A stretch of 64,000 nucleotides of DNA from Bacteroidota bacterium (GTDB lineage Bacteria > Bacteroidota > Bacteroidia > Chitinophagales > Chitinophagaceae): assembly GCA_023386235.1 (NCBI GenBank), contig JAEWKC010000001.1, positions 34,138 to 98,137 of the forward strand, written 5' to 3'. Numbering within the stretch: position 1 is the first letter of the stretch; each line of letters opens with the position of its first letter. Shown one piece after another: positions 18,467 through 27,767 of the stretch. The translations under genes and the position numbers were made by a program. The notes under the pieces are model-generated. The model did not search any database and was not told where the DNA came from. It saw only the letters and a list, made by a program, of their open reading frames with translations.

Positions 18467-19252
18467 ATGAAAAAAACAATTGTAGGATTATTCGCTTTAA
18501 TATCGTTAACTATGCTATCAGCATCATGCAATTCCGCAAATAACAATGGCTCAGCAGACTCTACAGCCCAGGATACCAATACTGCTGCTGTAGCAGATGA
18601 TACCACAGGCTGGGTAACTATTTTTAACGGTACCGATTTTACAGGCTGGCGCGGGTACAACCGTACCGACATACCTAAAGCCTGGACCATAGAAGACGGT
18701 GCTATTAAAATCAACGGCTCAGGAATGGGAGAAGCAGGTGCCAAAGATGGCGGCGATATTATTTTTGATACCAAGTATAAAAACTTTGAACTCACTTTTG
18801 AATGGAAGGTTTCACCAGGAGGTAACAGTGGAGTATTTTATTTAGCTCAGGAAGTTCCTGATAAGCCCATTTATGAATCTTCACCTGAATACCAAATATT
18901 GGATAATGCAAGACATCCAGATGCAAAATTAGGAAAAGACGGAAACCGTCAATCAGCTTCTTTGTACGACTTGGTACCGGCTAAACCGCAAAATTCTAAA
19001 CCGGCAGGCGAGTGGAACACAGGCGGCATTTTAGTGTATAAAGGAACTGTGGTACACAAGCAAAACGGTGAGAATGTAGTAGAATATCATCTATGGACAG
19101 ACGACTGGAAAAACATGGTGGCCAACAGTAAGTTTAAAGACTGGCCAAACTTCTTGAACGCAGGTGGCACTAACCAGGAGGGCTACATAGGACTGCAAGA
19201 CCATGGCGATGATGTATGGTTTAGAAATATCAGGATTAAAGTATTGGATTAA
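18467..19252 (+). CDS. DUF1080 / 3-keto-disaccharide hydrolase-like lipoprotein
   Basis: 261 residues. Lipoprotein signal ending LSASC (about C21), a Ser/Asp/Thr-rich linker, then the DUF1080 concanavalin-like domain from about residue 44: WVTIFNGTDFTGWRGYN, FELTFEWKVSPGGNSGVFYL and a C-terminal GYIGLQDHGDDVWFRNIRIK. Members of this family cleave the glycosidic bond of 3-keto-glycosides by elimination/hydration. It sits between the oxidoreductase and the isomerase genes, matching that pathway. A strong terminator follows, and its loop also carries a promoter element for the next gene. Confidence 0.92.
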   Translation: MKKTIVGLFALISLTMLSASCNSANNNGSADSTAQDTNTAAVADDTTGWVTIFNGTDFTGWRGYNRTDIPKAWTIEDGAIKINGSGMGEAGAKDGGDIIFDTKYKNFELTFEWKVSPGGNSGVFYLAQEVPDKPIYESSPEYQILDNARHPDAKLGKDGNRQSASLYDLVPAKPQNSKPAGEWNTGGILVYKGTVVHKQNGENVVEYHLWTDDWKNMVANSKFKDWPNFLNAGGTNQEGYIGLQDHGDDVWFRNIRIKVLD

Positions 19253-19268
19253 TTTTTGTAAAAACAAA

Positions 19269-19307
19269 AAAGTGTTGTGACAATATTTTTGCACAACACT
19301 TTTTTTA
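19269..19307 (+). terminator. Terminator after DUF1080 gene with a promoter element in its loop
   Basis: Perfect 11-bp stem AAAGTGTTGTG / CACAACACTTT (19269-19279 with 19292-19302), then seven Ts. The 12-nt loop contains most of TATTTTTG (19284-19291), an exact TAnnTTTG -7 element, 33 bp before the next start codon. Confidence 0.85.
19284..19291 (+). promoter_or_regulatory. -7 element inside the terminator loop, for the isomerase gene
   Basis: TATTTTTG matches TAnnTTTG. The nearest good TTG (19256-19258) is 25 bp away, longer than usual, so promoter strength is doubtful. Confidence 0.35.
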
Positions 19308-19323
19308 ATCAACTTATTACTCA

Positions 19324-20226
19324 ATGAAAAACTTCACAAAAACTTTCGCACTAATAGCTGCAACTGCATTTTTATTGACAGGATGTGCAGCTCATCAACA
19401 AAATAGTGCCAGTAAACAAAATCCACAGGTGAAAAAAAATATTTACCTACAGCTTTATTCTCTCAGAGACGATGTTTCCAAAGACTTTAATCACGTAGTG
19501 AAACAGACAGGCGAGGCAGGCTTTAAAGGTATTGAAGCCGCAAGCTATGGCGACGGAAAATTTTACAACATGACGCCTGAAGCATTCAGAGCCGCGCTTC
19601 AAGCCAATGGGCTGGAACCGCTGTCATCTCATACAGGCAAACAATTGGCCAGCAACCCTGCTGAAACCAATTGGGATGAAACCTGGCAATGGTGGGATCA
19701 GGCAATAGCCGCGCACAAAGCCGCCGGAATGAAATATATTGTAACACCCTCAATGCCTACACCGAAAACACTGGCCGATCTAAAAATATATTGCGATTAT
19801 TACAATCAGATAGGCGAGAGATGCAATCGCGCAGGACTAAGCTTTGGCTACCACAATCATGATTTTGAGTTCAAAGAAATTGAAGGTAAGCGCATGTATG
19901 ATTATATGCTGGAAAATACAGACCCTTCAAAAGTATTTTTTGAAATGGATGTGTATTGGGTTACAAAGGGCGGGCACAGGCCTTCTGCATATTTTAATAA
20001 ATATCCCGGCAGATTCAAAATTCTGCATGTGAAAGACGAGACCGAATTAGGCGGAGAAGATTCAGTTGTTGATTTTGACGATGTATTTAAAAATACCAAA
20101 AAAGCAGGCACAAAATATTTGGTTGTGGAAGTAGAAAAATATCATTACGCGCCTTTGGAAAGTGTGAAAAAGAGTTTAGAATTTTTATTGAATAATACAC
20201 AGGTAAAATCGGATTACACTAAATAA
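19324..20226 (+). CDS. Sugar phosphate isomerase/epimerase-like lipoprotein
   Basis: 300 residues. Lipoprotein signal ending LTGC (about C21), then a xylose-isomerase-like TIM barrel: IYLQLYSLRDDVSKDFNHVV, GFKGIEAASYGDG, LSFGYHNHDFEFK, VFFEMDVYWVTKGG and FKILHVKDE give the metal-binding Glu/His/Asp positions. Such enzymes isomerise or epimerise keto-sugars, and secreted versions accompany 3-keto-glycoside genes. The next isomerase starts 6 bp after the stop, so the two form an operon. Confidence 0.9.
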   Translation: MKNFTKTFALIAATAFLLTGCAAHQQNSASKQNPQVKKNIYLQLYSLRDDVSKDFNHVVKQTGEAGFKGIEAASYGDGKFYNMTPEAFRAALQANGLEPLSSHTGKQLASNPAETNWDETWQWWDQAIAAHKAAGMKYIVTPSMPTPKTLADLKIYCDYYNQIGERCNRAGLSFGYHNHDFEFKEIEGKRMYDYMLENTDPSKVFFEMDVYWVTKGGHRPSAYFNKYPGRFKILHVKDETELGGEDSVVDFDDVFKNTKKAGTKYLVVEVEKYHYAPLESVKKSLEFLLNNTQVKSDYTK

Positions 20227-20232
20227 AGAACT

Positions 20233-21105
20233 ATGCAAAACAGAAGGACGGCAATAAAGAATTTAGTATCAGTATCGGCATTACCCTTATTGTCGTCTTT
20301 CTCTTCTTGCGCTTTGCCACAACAGCGTACCGCTGCCTCGCTCAAAGGCAATATCAATCACTCGGTTTGCCGCTGGTGCTTTCCCAAGCTGAGCGTAGAT
20401 GAATTGTGCGTGGAAGCAAAAAAAATAGGTATCAAAGCCATTGATCTGGCAGGGCCTAAAGACTGGCCGATACTCAAAAAGCACGCGTTAGACTCTTCTA
20501 TGTGCAATGGCGCTGAGATAAATTTAGTAGATGGGTTTAACGATCCTCAATTTCATGATACTTTAGTAAAAAATTATACGGAAATGATACCGCTGGTAGC
20601 CAAAAATGGATACAAAAATCTCATTTGCTTCAGTGGAAATAAAAGAGATAAAACCGATGAAGAAGGTTTGAAAAACTGTGTAACCGGATTAAAAAAAATT
20701 ATCGGGCTTGCCGAAAAACACAAGGTTACACTGGTGATGGAATTGCTCAATAGCAAAAGAGACCACAAAGATTACCAATGCGACAACACCGCATGGGGCG
20801 TAGAACTTTGCAAACAGTTAGGTTCAGAAAATTTTAAGTTGCTCTACGATATTTACCACATGCAGGTAAACGAGGGCAACGTAATTGATACCATACAAAA
20901 AAATCATGCGTACTTCGCGCACTATCATACCGCCGGCGTACCCGGCAGAAATGAAATAGACAATTCGCAGGAATTGTATTACCCCGCTATCATGCAAGCC
21001 ATTGTGGATACAGGGTTTAAAGGATACGTAGCCCAGGAATTTATTCCTAAAAAAGAAAATAAACTGGCTTCCTTAGCTGAGGCTATCCATATTTGCGATG
21101 TATAA
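20233..21105 (+). CDS. Hydroxypyruvate isomerase-like TIM-barrel protein, exported
   Basis: 290 residues. The N-terminus has a twin-arginine-type signal (MQNRRTAIKNLVSVSAL, ending SSC). The barrel has INHSVCRWCFPKLSVDELC, VTLVMELLNSKRDHKDYQC, LLYDIYHMQVNEGNV and HYHTAGVPGRNEID, the last two being very close to hydroxypyruvate isomerase (Hyi) motifs with the conserved glutamate, histidine and aspartate of the metal site. The export signal argues against a role in glyoxylate metabolism; with the neighbours, a keto-sugar isomerase in the periplasm is more likely. Last gene of the run. Confidence 0.88.
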   Translation: MQNRRTAIKNLVSVSALPLLSSFSSCALPQQRTAASLKGNINHSVCRWCFPKLSVDELCVEAKKIGIKAIDLAGPKDWPILKKHALDSSMCNGAEINLVDGFNDPQFHDTLVKNYTEMIPLVAKNGYKNLICFSGNKRDKTDEEGLKNCVTGLKKIIGLAEKHKVTLVMELLNSKRDHKDYQCDNTAWGVELCKQLGSENFKLLYDIYHMQVNEGNVIDTIQKNHAYFAHYHTAGVPGRNEIDNSQELYYPAIMQAIVDTGFKGYVAQEFIPKKENKLASLAEAIHICDV

Positions 21106-21260
21106 GCAGTAAGTGTTTTTCCTGTTTATAGTAGTTGGCTTACAACATTGTTTGTACACGGTAAATCCATTATCTTTACCCGGATCCATTTTTATGTAAA
21201 TTTTATTCCGCCTGAGGCGGGATAAACAGTCATCAGTAAGAAAAAGTCAAAACCATTCAC

Positions 21261-22778
21261 ATGAAACGATTTATCCTTTTGTTCCTTTTATGCTTTACCA
21301 TTCATTCCATGTCTGTAGCGGCTGATACCACCCGCAATGTATACGATGGCAAACACGAATGGCGCGCGGTATGGATAGCCACAGTAGATAATATTGACTG
21401 GCCTTCTGCGCGCGGCTTATCTACCGAACAGCAAAAACAGGAACTGATTGCCTACCTGGATCTGTTTAAAAAAATGAATTTTAATTCCGTAGTATTTCAG
21501 ATAAGACCCACGGCCGACGCGTTTTATATGTCTACGCTCGAGCCTTGGTCCATCTACCTTACCGGTAATCAGAAAAACACACCCGATCCGCTGTACGACC
21601 CTTTGGCTTTCGCTATTAACGAAGCACACAAAAGGGGCATGGAACTTCATGCCTGGCTCAATCCTTACCGCGTATTACAATCTGTAGATGATATAAAAAA
21701 AATGTCTCCGAAGCACTTGTATCATCAGCGCCCCGATTTGTTTGTGCGCCATGGAAAGAAATTATACTTCGATCCCGCTTATCCTGAAACCAGGGCGCAT
21801 CTGGTAGAAGTGATAAAAGACATCGTTACCCGCTATGATTTGGATGGCATTCACTTCGATGATTATTTCTACCCGAATAACGATTTTGACGACAGCCGTT
21901 CTTTCTCCCTGCACTCTCGGGGTTACGCGCAGCAAGACAAAATGGCCTGGCGCAGGGAAAATGTAGATCTGGTAATAGAAATGCTGCGCGATTCTATTAA
22001 ACACATAAAACCTTATGTAAAATTTGGCATTAGTCCTTATGCGGTATGGCGCAATCTGCGCGAAGACCCCAGAGGTTCTGATACTAAAAGCTATGCGTAT
22101 ACCAATTACGATAATCTGCATGCCGATATTTTGTTATGGATGGAAAAAGGATGGGTAGATTATATTTTACCTCAGTTGTATTTTAATATAGGTTATGAAA
22201 ACGCAGACTTTACCATACTGGCTGATTGGTGGCAGAAGTACAGTGCCGGTACGCCTGTTTACGGCGGATTGGGTACTTACCGTTTGGGAACCAAAGCCAA
22301 GCCTGCCGCTTGGCAGAATGCCGGTGAAATACAAAAGCAGGCTTTACTGCTGAGGCAAATGCCGGCATACCAGGGCGTTTGCTATTTCAATGCGAAAAAC
22401 TTTAAGGAAAATCGGTTGGGAATAAACAAAGTGATGGAATCGCTCTATCCGCACCCGGCATTGGTGCCGCCGTTAAGAGGTTTTTCTACCCATAAGCCCG
22501 ATGCGCCAACGAATGCGCGGTTCACTACTTCGGGAGATAACCATACAATTACCTGGGATAATGCATATAAGCAGGAAGACGTGCACGCTGCCAGGTATCA
22601 TGTAATATACCGGTTCGCGAAAAATGAACAGCCCGACTTTACCAGAGGAAGCGCTATACTGGCGCTAACGGGTGAAAATGCTTACCTGCTGAAAGAACCG
22701 GATAAAGGCAACTATAATTACTATGTATCCGCGCTGGACAGGCTCTATAATGAAAGCCGGGCAATTAAGATAGAATAA
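21261..22778 (+). CDS. Glycosyl hydrolase-like 10 (GHL10/YngK-type) family protein
   Basis: 505 residues with a signal peptide (about 1-21). HEWRAVWIATVDNIDWPS opens a TIM barrel with FNSVVFQIRPTADAFY, ELHAWLNPYRVL, DGIHFDDYFYP (probable catalytic aspartates) and VDYILPQLYF. A C-terminal fibronectin-like domain begins near residue 415 (PDAPTNARFTTSGDNHTITWDN). Relatives include the DUF187/GHL10 proteins and enzymes acting on peptidoglycan-like or denuded glycans. Specificity cannot be told. It lies downstream of the keto-glycoside genes but 155 bp away, so it may be separate. Confidence 0.9.
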   Translation: MKRFILLFLLCFTIHSMSVAADTTRNVYDGKHEWRAVWIATVDNIDWPSARGLSTEQQKQELIAYLDLFKKMNFNSVVFQIRPTADAFYMSTLEPWSIYLTGNQKNTPDPLYDPLAFAINEAHKRGMELHAWLNPYRVLQSVDDIKKMSPKHLYHQRPDLFVRHGKKLYFDPAYPETRAHLVEVIKDIVTRYDLDGIHFDDYFYPNNDFDDSRSFSLHSRGYAQQDKMAWRRENVDLVIEMLRDSIKHIKPYVKFGISPYAVWRNLREDPRGSDTKSYAYTNYDNLHADILLWMEKGWVDYILPQLYFNIGYENADFTILADWWQKYSAGTPVYGGLGTYRLGTKAKPAAWQNAGEIQKQALLLRQMPAYQGVCYFNAKNFKENRLGINKVMESLYPHPALVPPLRGFSTHKPDAPTNARFTTSGDNHTITWDNAYKQEDVHAARYHVIYRFAKNEQPDFTRGSAILALTGENAYLLKEPDKGNYNYYVSALDRLYNESRAIKIE

Positions 22779-23104
22779 ACGACAGTAAAACCTGGTACAA
22801 TATTGCTGAAGTAAAAGCAGAGAACAAAGCTACTTATTCAGTTGACTTGGGCAATCCTGTAAGCACGGCCATGGGCGTAGGCTTCGGACTATTCGGTCTG
22901 TTAATACTATCGCTTGCTTTTGTAAGAAAAAATAAGATGATAGGTATGTTAGCCGCGTTGTTCTTCTTTGCTTCTTTTGCTTCCTGCTCTAAAGACTCGG
23001 ATGTAAAGCCGCAGGAAGAAACTGCCTACAAATATTACAGAGTGCAGGCTATAGATAAATCTACAGGTACAGCCTCTACAACTTCTACAGTTGTTAGAAA
23101 ATAA
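22769..23104 (+). pseudogene. 3' remnant of a larger exported protein gene, or a small lipoprotein
   Basis: The open frame has no credible start at its 5' end; it begins in frame after a stop at 22766-22768 and overlaps the end of the GHL10 gene. Its translation runs KTWYNIAEVKAENKATYS, a membrane helix (MGVGFGLFGLLILSLAFV), a second lipoprotein-like stretch (MIGMLAALFFFASFASC), then YYRVQAIDKSTG, which resembles the end of a fibronectin-type domain. Two readings: the tail of a truncated gene, or a 55-residue lipoprotein starting at ATG 22937. A good terminator follows, so it may still be transcribed. Confidence 0.4.
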
Positions 23105-23130
23105 GTATTCCTGATTTATTATCGTATACA

Positions 23131-23166
23131 AAACAGGCTTTCTGCAAACGGAAGGCCTGTTTTTTA
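23131..23166 (+). terminator. Terminator after the remnant gene
   Basis: Stem AAACAGGC / GCCTGTTT (23131-23138 with 23155-23162), continued inward by four more pairs, loop near 23143-23150, then a T run. Confidence 0.85.
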
Positions 23167-23210
23167 TGTATGTAAGTGCCGGACAATCTGCGTTACATGC
23201 ATTTTTGTTA

Positions 23211-23218
23211 TACATTTG
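23211..23218 (+). promoter_or_regulatory. -7 element directly before the phytase-like gene
   Basis: TACATTTG matches TAnnTTTG and ends 4 bp before ATG 23223, implying a leaderless or nearly leaderless mRNA. No TTG at ideal spacing was seen. Confidence 0.45.
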
Positions 23219-23222
23219 CGCT

Positions 23223-24368
23223 ATGCAATCACGATCTTTATTACTGTTCCTTTTTATTCTTTTTTTTGTATCCTGTGGTTCGGTACGCCAGTTCAATGCG
23301 CGCAACGCGTCTGTAAATTTTTTACATGAATACATCATCCCCGATAAGCTACAATTTCAGCAAACAACGGTAGGTGGCTTATCGGGGATTGATTACGATA
23401 AAAAAAATAATGTTTACTATGTTATTTCAGATGACAGAAGTAATATCAATCCTGCCAGGTTCTATACTTTCAGCTTTCACGTAAGCAGCAATAAAATTGA
23501 AAATTTTACCATATTACGTGTAGATTCTCTGCGGCAGGCCAATGGCGATCTTTATCCTAACAAAAGCGAGATGACCACCATTGTGCCCGACCCGGAAAGT
23601 ATCCGCTTGTATACTACCGAAAATAAAATAATATGGAGCAGTGAAGGCGAACGCATTATCAATGAGCAGGGAAACAATATATTGAATAATCCCGCTGTGC
23701 ATGTGGCCGATAAGAACGGCAGGCTTCAATATACCTTGCCCATACCCCGGCAGTTTGTAATGTCGGCGGAACAAACAGGGCCAAGACGCAATGGCGTGTT
23801 TGAAGGCATTTCTTTTACACCCGATGAAAAATTTTTATTCGTAAGTACCGAAGAGCCCCTGTATCAGGATGGAAGCAATGCGAAGCCGGAAGAAGGCACG
23901 TACTGGTGCAGAATAATCAAGTATGATTTTGAAAAAAAGAAACCCATCAGGCAATATGCTTACCCGCTGGACAGGGTGATAGAAAAACCAATACCGGCTA
24001 CCGCGTTTTCTGTAAACGGCATTTCGGAGATCCTGGCGCTTGACGCCAAACGCTTATTGGTGGTAGAGCGTTCTTTTTCTATGGGAAGAATCAACAACAA
24101 TATTCGTATTTATCTCACCGATCTGTCTGTAGCCGAAGATATTTCAGAGAATGAATCGCTCATTAGCCAGCCGGTAAAAAAGGCCGCTAAAAAAACATTG
24201 CTCTTTAGTTTAGATAAGTTGGGTACCAGAGTAGACAATATTGAAGGCATTACTTTCGGCCCGGTTTTATCCAACGGCAATCGTTCACTCATACTCGTTT
24301 CAGACAATAACTTTATTGGGTTGCAAAAAACACAGATACTTTTGTTTGATCTGGGAATTAAGTTATAA
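23223..24368 (+). CDS. Esterase-like activity of phytase family lipoprotein
   Basis: 381 residues from ATG 23223 (an upstream in-frame ATG at 23166 lies before the promoter element). Lipoprotein signal MQSRSLLLFLFILFFVSC. The body is a beta-propeller-like domain of the phytase-like family (PF13449): GGLSGIDYDKKNNVYYVISDD, GVFEGISFTPDEKFLFVSTE and IEGITFGPVLSNGNRSLILVS. These proteins are predicted phosphoesterases but mostly uncharacterised. It converges on the Rrf2 gene 13 bp away. Confidence 0.88.
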   Translation: MQSRSLLLFLFILFFVSCGSVRQFNARNASVNFLHEYIIPDKLQFQQTTVGGLSGIDYDKKNNVYYVISDDRSNINPARFYTFSFHVSSNKIENFTILRVDSLRQANGDLYPNKSEMTTIVPDPESIRLYTTENKIIWSSEGERIINEQGNNILNNPAVHVADKNGRLQYTLPIPRQFVMSAEQTGPRRNGVFEGISFTPDEKFLFVSTEEPLYQDGSNAKPEEGTYWCRIIKYDFEKKKPIRQYAYPLDRVIEKPIPATAFSVNGISEILALDAKRLLVVERSFSMGRINNNIRIYLTDLSVAEDISENESLISQPVKKAAKKTLLFSLDKLGTRVDNIEGITFGPVLSNGNRSLILVSDNNFIGLQKTQILLFDLGIKL

Positions 24369-24381
24369 AAAATTGCAGGTA

Positions 24382-24786
24382 TTACGTAATATCCGCCACC
24401 GTTTTATTCTCTAAAATAGCCAGTGTGGCGTCGCGTACTTCTATGAGCACGTCGCGTAGTTTGCAGTCGCGCTCATCGCAATTCTCACATTTTTTATAAA
24501 AATTAAGGCTTACACAAGGCAGCAGCGCAATGGGCCCGTCCAGCAGGCGCATAATTTCGGTAAGAAATATATCACCGGCATTGCGGGCCAGGTAATAGCC
24601 GCCACCTTTCCCTTTTTTGCTGGCGAGAATGTGGCTGTTTTTCAATTCCAGCAATATATTCTCTAAGAATTTAAGGGGAATTTTTTTCTTTTCCGCTATT
24701 TCGGCAATCAAAACAGGCTTATTATCCTTTTGCCGGGCAAGGTAGCCCAAAGCCTTGAAAGCATATTGCGTTTTCTTAGAAAGCAT
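24382..24786 (-). CDS. Rrf2-family transcriptional regulator
   Basis: 134 residues. A winged helix (MLSKKTQYAFKALGYLARQ, IPLKFLENILLELKN, SKKGKGGGYYLAR) is followed by a four-cysteine cluster (LPCVSLNFYKKCENCDERDC). Three such cysteines ligate the iron-sulfur cluster in IscR/NsrR relatives, so this is likely an iron-sulfur or redox/NO-sensing regulator. No iron-sulfur assembly genes are adjacent. It is divergent from parE across about 115 bp. Confidence 0.9.
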   Translation of the reverse strand: MLSKKTQYAFKALGYLARQKDNKPVLIAEIAEKKKIPLKFLENILLELKNSHILASKKGKGGGYYLARNAGDIFLTEIMRLLDGPIALLPCVSLNFYKKCENCDERDCKLRDVLIEVRDATLAILENKTVADIT

Positions 24787-24854
24787 ACGGTAAAAAGTCT
24801 TTGTGGTAAATATATATCACTTGTTTCAATTAGTAAAATAAGTTTAAATTTAAC

Positions 24855-24862
24855 TATATTTG
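24855..24862 (+). promoter_or_regulatory. -7 element of parE
   Basis: TATATTTG, an exact TAnnTTTG, lies 39 bp before ATG 24902. It overlaps the in-frame TTG at 24860 and so rules that start out. Confidence 0.55.
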
Positions 24863-24901
24863 CCAACAAATTTACTAAAATTATTAGTTTCAAAAAGCAG
24901 C

Positions 24902-26797
24902 ATGTCAGAATATAGAGAAGAGAATATACGAACCCTTGACTGGAAAGAGCATATACGACTGCGTCCCGGTATGTATATTGGTAAATTGGGCGATGGCGCC
25001 TCGCCGGACGATGGGATCTATGTGTTGGTAAAAGAGGTGATGGACAATAGCCTGGATGAGCATATGATGGGCTTTGGTACAAAGATAGAAGTAGATATTA
25101 AAGACAGGATAGTGACTGTGCGAGATTATGGACGCGGCATTCCTTTAGGCAAAGTAGTAGATGTGGTGAGTAAGATGAATACCGGCGGAAAGTACGACAG
25201 TAAAGCTTTTCAGAAATCTATCGGCTTAAATGGAGTAGGTACCAAAGCGGTAAACTCGCTAAGTCAATACTTCAAAGTGCAAAGCTTTAGAGACGGCAAA
25301 AGCGTATGGGCGGAATTTGAAAAAGGCGAGCTTACAAAAAACTCCAAAGAAGAAAAAACAAATGAACCCAATGGCACGCTGGTAGAATTTATCCCTGACG
25401 ATACCATATTTAAAAACTTTCATTTTCGCTTAGATTTTTTAGACGATTTATTATGGAATTACTGCTATCTCAACTCAGGGTTAAGCATCATTTACAACGG
25501 AAAAAGATATTATAGCAAAAACGGATTGCTTGATTTACTGAAAAGAAAAAGCAACGAAGAGGATCTGCGCTATCCCATCATTCATCTTAAAGGCGACGAT
25601 TTGGAAGTATCCATATCGCATGGCAATGAGTATGGCGAAGACTTGTATACGTTTGTAAACGGGCAATATACCACGCAGGGCGGTACGCATCAGCAGGCTT
25701 TCAGAGAGGCGTATGTGAAAACCATTCGTGATTTTTACAAAAAAGATTACGAAGCTTCCGATATCAGGCAAAGCATTGTGGCCGCGGTAGCCATACGCAT
25801 ACAGGAACCTGTGTTTGAAAGCCAGACCAAAACAAAGCTTGGCTCGCAGCACATGTTTGAAAAAGGACCTACCATACGCACTTTTATATTAGATTTTTTA
25901 TCAAAGGAATTAGATAATTATTTGCATAAAAATCCGGCTACGGCAGATGTCTTAAAAAAACGAATAGAACAAAGCGAAAGAGAGCGAAAAGATTTGGCCG
26001 GCATAAAAAAACTGGCCAACGAAAGAGCCAAAAAAGCCAATCTGCACAATAAAAAATTAAGAGATTGCCGTATTCATTACAACGATGAACCTTCAGGGAA
26101 GAATAAAGAAGAGATTGCCGAAAAAATGCAGCACTCTACTATTTTCATTACAGAAGGAGACAGCGCGAGCGGCAGCATTACTAAAAGTCGCAATGTAGAA
26201 ACGCAGGCTGTGTTTAGCTTACGCGGCAAACCGCTGAACAGCTTTGGATTGACAAAGAAAGTTGTTTATGAAAATGAAGAGTTCAACCTGCTGCAGCATG
26301 CTTTAAATATTGAAGACGGCCTGGAAGGATTGCGCTATAAAAATATTGTGATTGCCACCGACGCCGATGTAGATGGCATGCACATCAGATTGCTGATGAT
26401 GACCTTTTTCTTGCAGTTCTTTCCCGACCTGGTAAAGCAAAAGCATGTGTACTTTTTAGAAACGCCCCTGTTCAGAGTTAGAAATAAACAGGAGACAATT
26501 TATTGCTACGACGAAGCCGAAAAGCAAAAAGCCATAGCAAAGCTAGGCAGCAAAGCAGAGATAACCCGATTTAAAGGTTTGGGCGAAATCTCTCCGGAAG
26601 AGTTTCAGAAGTTTATCGGAGACAATATGCGCATAGTACCTTTACTGTTAGAGCAGGGCGAGCACATCAACGTATTGCTCGATTACTACATGGGTAAAAA
26701 TACACCTCAGCGTCAGGAGTTTATAATCGGCAACCTGAAAGTAGAAGTAGACGCGGTGGAAGACGAAGAAGAAGTAGAGCAGGCACAACCGGCTTAA
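24902..26797 (+). CDS. parE: DNA topoisomerase IV subunit B
   Basis: 631 residues from ATG 24902. GHKL ATPase domain with [40 protein letters not shown] and [15 protein letters not shown]; transducer domain; TOPRIM domain with EGDSASGSI and [11 protein letters not shown], the acidic metal triad. It pairs with parC downstream to decatenate daughter chromosomes. The length lacks the insertion found in GyrB of many bacteria and the gene is linked to a subunit A gene, supporting ParE over GyrB. Operon: parE, DUF1835 gene, parC. Confidence 0.93.
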   Translation: MSEYREENIRTLDWKEHIRLRPGMYIGKLGDGASPDDGIYVLVKEVMDNSLDEHMMGFGTKIEVDIKDRIVTVRDYGRGIPLGKVVDVVSKMNTGGKYDSKAFQKSIGLNGVGTKAVNSLSQYFKVQSFRDGKSVWAEFEKGELTKNSKEEKTNEPNGTLVEFIPDDTIFKNFHFRLDFLDDLLWNYCYLNSGLSIIYNGKRYYSKNGLLDLLKRKSNEEDLRYPIIHLKGDDLEVSISHGNEYGEDLYTFVNGQYTTQGGTHQQAFREAYVKTIRDFYKKDYEASDIRQSIVAAVAIRIQEPVFESQTKTKLGSQHMFEKGPTIRTFILDFLSKELDNYLHKNPATADVLKKRIEQSERERKDLAGIKKLANERAKKANLHNKKLRDCRIHYNDEPSGKNKEEIAEKMQHSTIFITEGDSASGSITKSRNVETQAVFSLRGKPLNSFGLTKKVVYENEEFNLLQHALNIEDGLEGLRYKNIVIATDADVDGMHIRLLMMTFFLQFFPDLVKQKHVYFLETPLFRVRNKQETIYCYDEAEKQKAIAKLGSKAEITRFKGLGEISPEEFQKFIGDNMRIVPLLLEQGEHINVLLDYYMGKNTPQRQEFIIGNLKVEVDAVEDEEEVEQAQPA

Positions 26798-26839
26798 ACA
26801 CATACATTCTAAAACATACAAATGATATAAACTATACAA

Positions 26840-27745
26840 ATGAGCAGCAAGAAAACGAAATCAGCTAACGGACTTCTGTGGGAAGGAGATATTGTACATT
26901 TGGTATTTAATCAGTCGGCGGCAGAAGTGCTGGAAAAAAGTTTTGAAATTGACAACAATATTTTGGGCGATATCCTTGAAATAAAAGACGATTATTCCGT
27001 AGGAAGCATTACAGATTTATCCGCCCCGGAAGGCTGGCAGATGCGCAAAAACTTTTGGAACTATATAGCACAGAATGAAGAGCAGGATGCTGAGGAAGTT
27101 GCCATGATGGCAGAAGATAAATTGACTGTTCATAATTTAAATAAATTGCTGTCTGAAAAAGAAGACATCAGCCTTTGGATCTGGATAGGACAAAATGAAC
27201 GCGACGTTTGCGGATATTACTGGTTGCTGCCACAGCTAAAAGCGCAGGCAGGAAAACTGCATATCCTGCATTTGAATAACCTGCCTTTCATTAATGAAAA
27301 AGGCAGTATTTTTTATCCTGTTTCCATTGCCGAGATATTACCCAAAGAATTGATAAAAGCAAGAAGACTGCATCGGCAGATCTCTATTGCCGAAATAGAA
27401 TTGGACGGCGATGAATGGAAAAAGCTTTGCAACGATATCGCTAATATCAGAATATTGGAAGGCGCAAAAAAAATTGTATCGCAACCCGATAATTTTTACG
27501 ATAAGGATATTGTAAAACTTATAGGCAACGATACTTTTAAAACGCACAGGCTTCTCGCACACTTAGCGGCGAAGCTAAAAATAAACAAACCGGAATTGTT
27601 TTGGATATGGCGATTAAAACATCTGGCAGAATGCAATGTGCTGATTGCCAACGGCGACTGGGCCAGAATCAAAGACATGTCGTTCAAAACCAATAACGGC
27701 GAGCTTTTTCACAACATGGAAGCTGAGGTTTCCGAAGAAAAATAA
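26840..27745 (+). CDS. DUF1835/DUF3658 domain protein between parE and parC
   Basis: 301 residues, soluble, no signal. The N-terminal part (HLVFNQSAAEVLEKSFEID, DILEIKDDYSVGSI) fits DUF1835; the middle (WIWIGQNERDVCGYYWLLP, LHILHLNNLPFINEKGSIFY) and the C-terminal part (KTHRLLAHLAAKLKINKPEL, LFWIWRLKHLAE) fit DUF3658. Function unknown. Its place in the topoisomerase IV operon, 42 bp after parE and 22 bp before parC, shows co-expression but does not prove a functional link. Confidence 0.8.
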   Translation: MSSKKTKSANGLLWEGDIVHLVFNQSAAEVLEKSFEIDNNILGDILEIKDDYSVGSITDLSAPEGWQMRKNFWNYIAQNEEQDAEEVAMMAEDKLTVHNLNKLLSEKEDISLWIWIGQNERDVCGYYWLLPQLKAQAGKLHILHLNNLPFINEKGSIFYPVSIAEILPKELIKARRLHRQISIAEIELDGDEWKKLCNDIANIRILEGAKKIVSQPDNFYDKDIVKLIGNDTFKTHRLLAHLAAKLKINKPELFWIWRLKHLAECNVLIANGDWARIKDMSFKTNNGELFHNMEAEVSEEK

Positions 27746-27767
27746 TTAAGACCGAATAGATTTTTAC

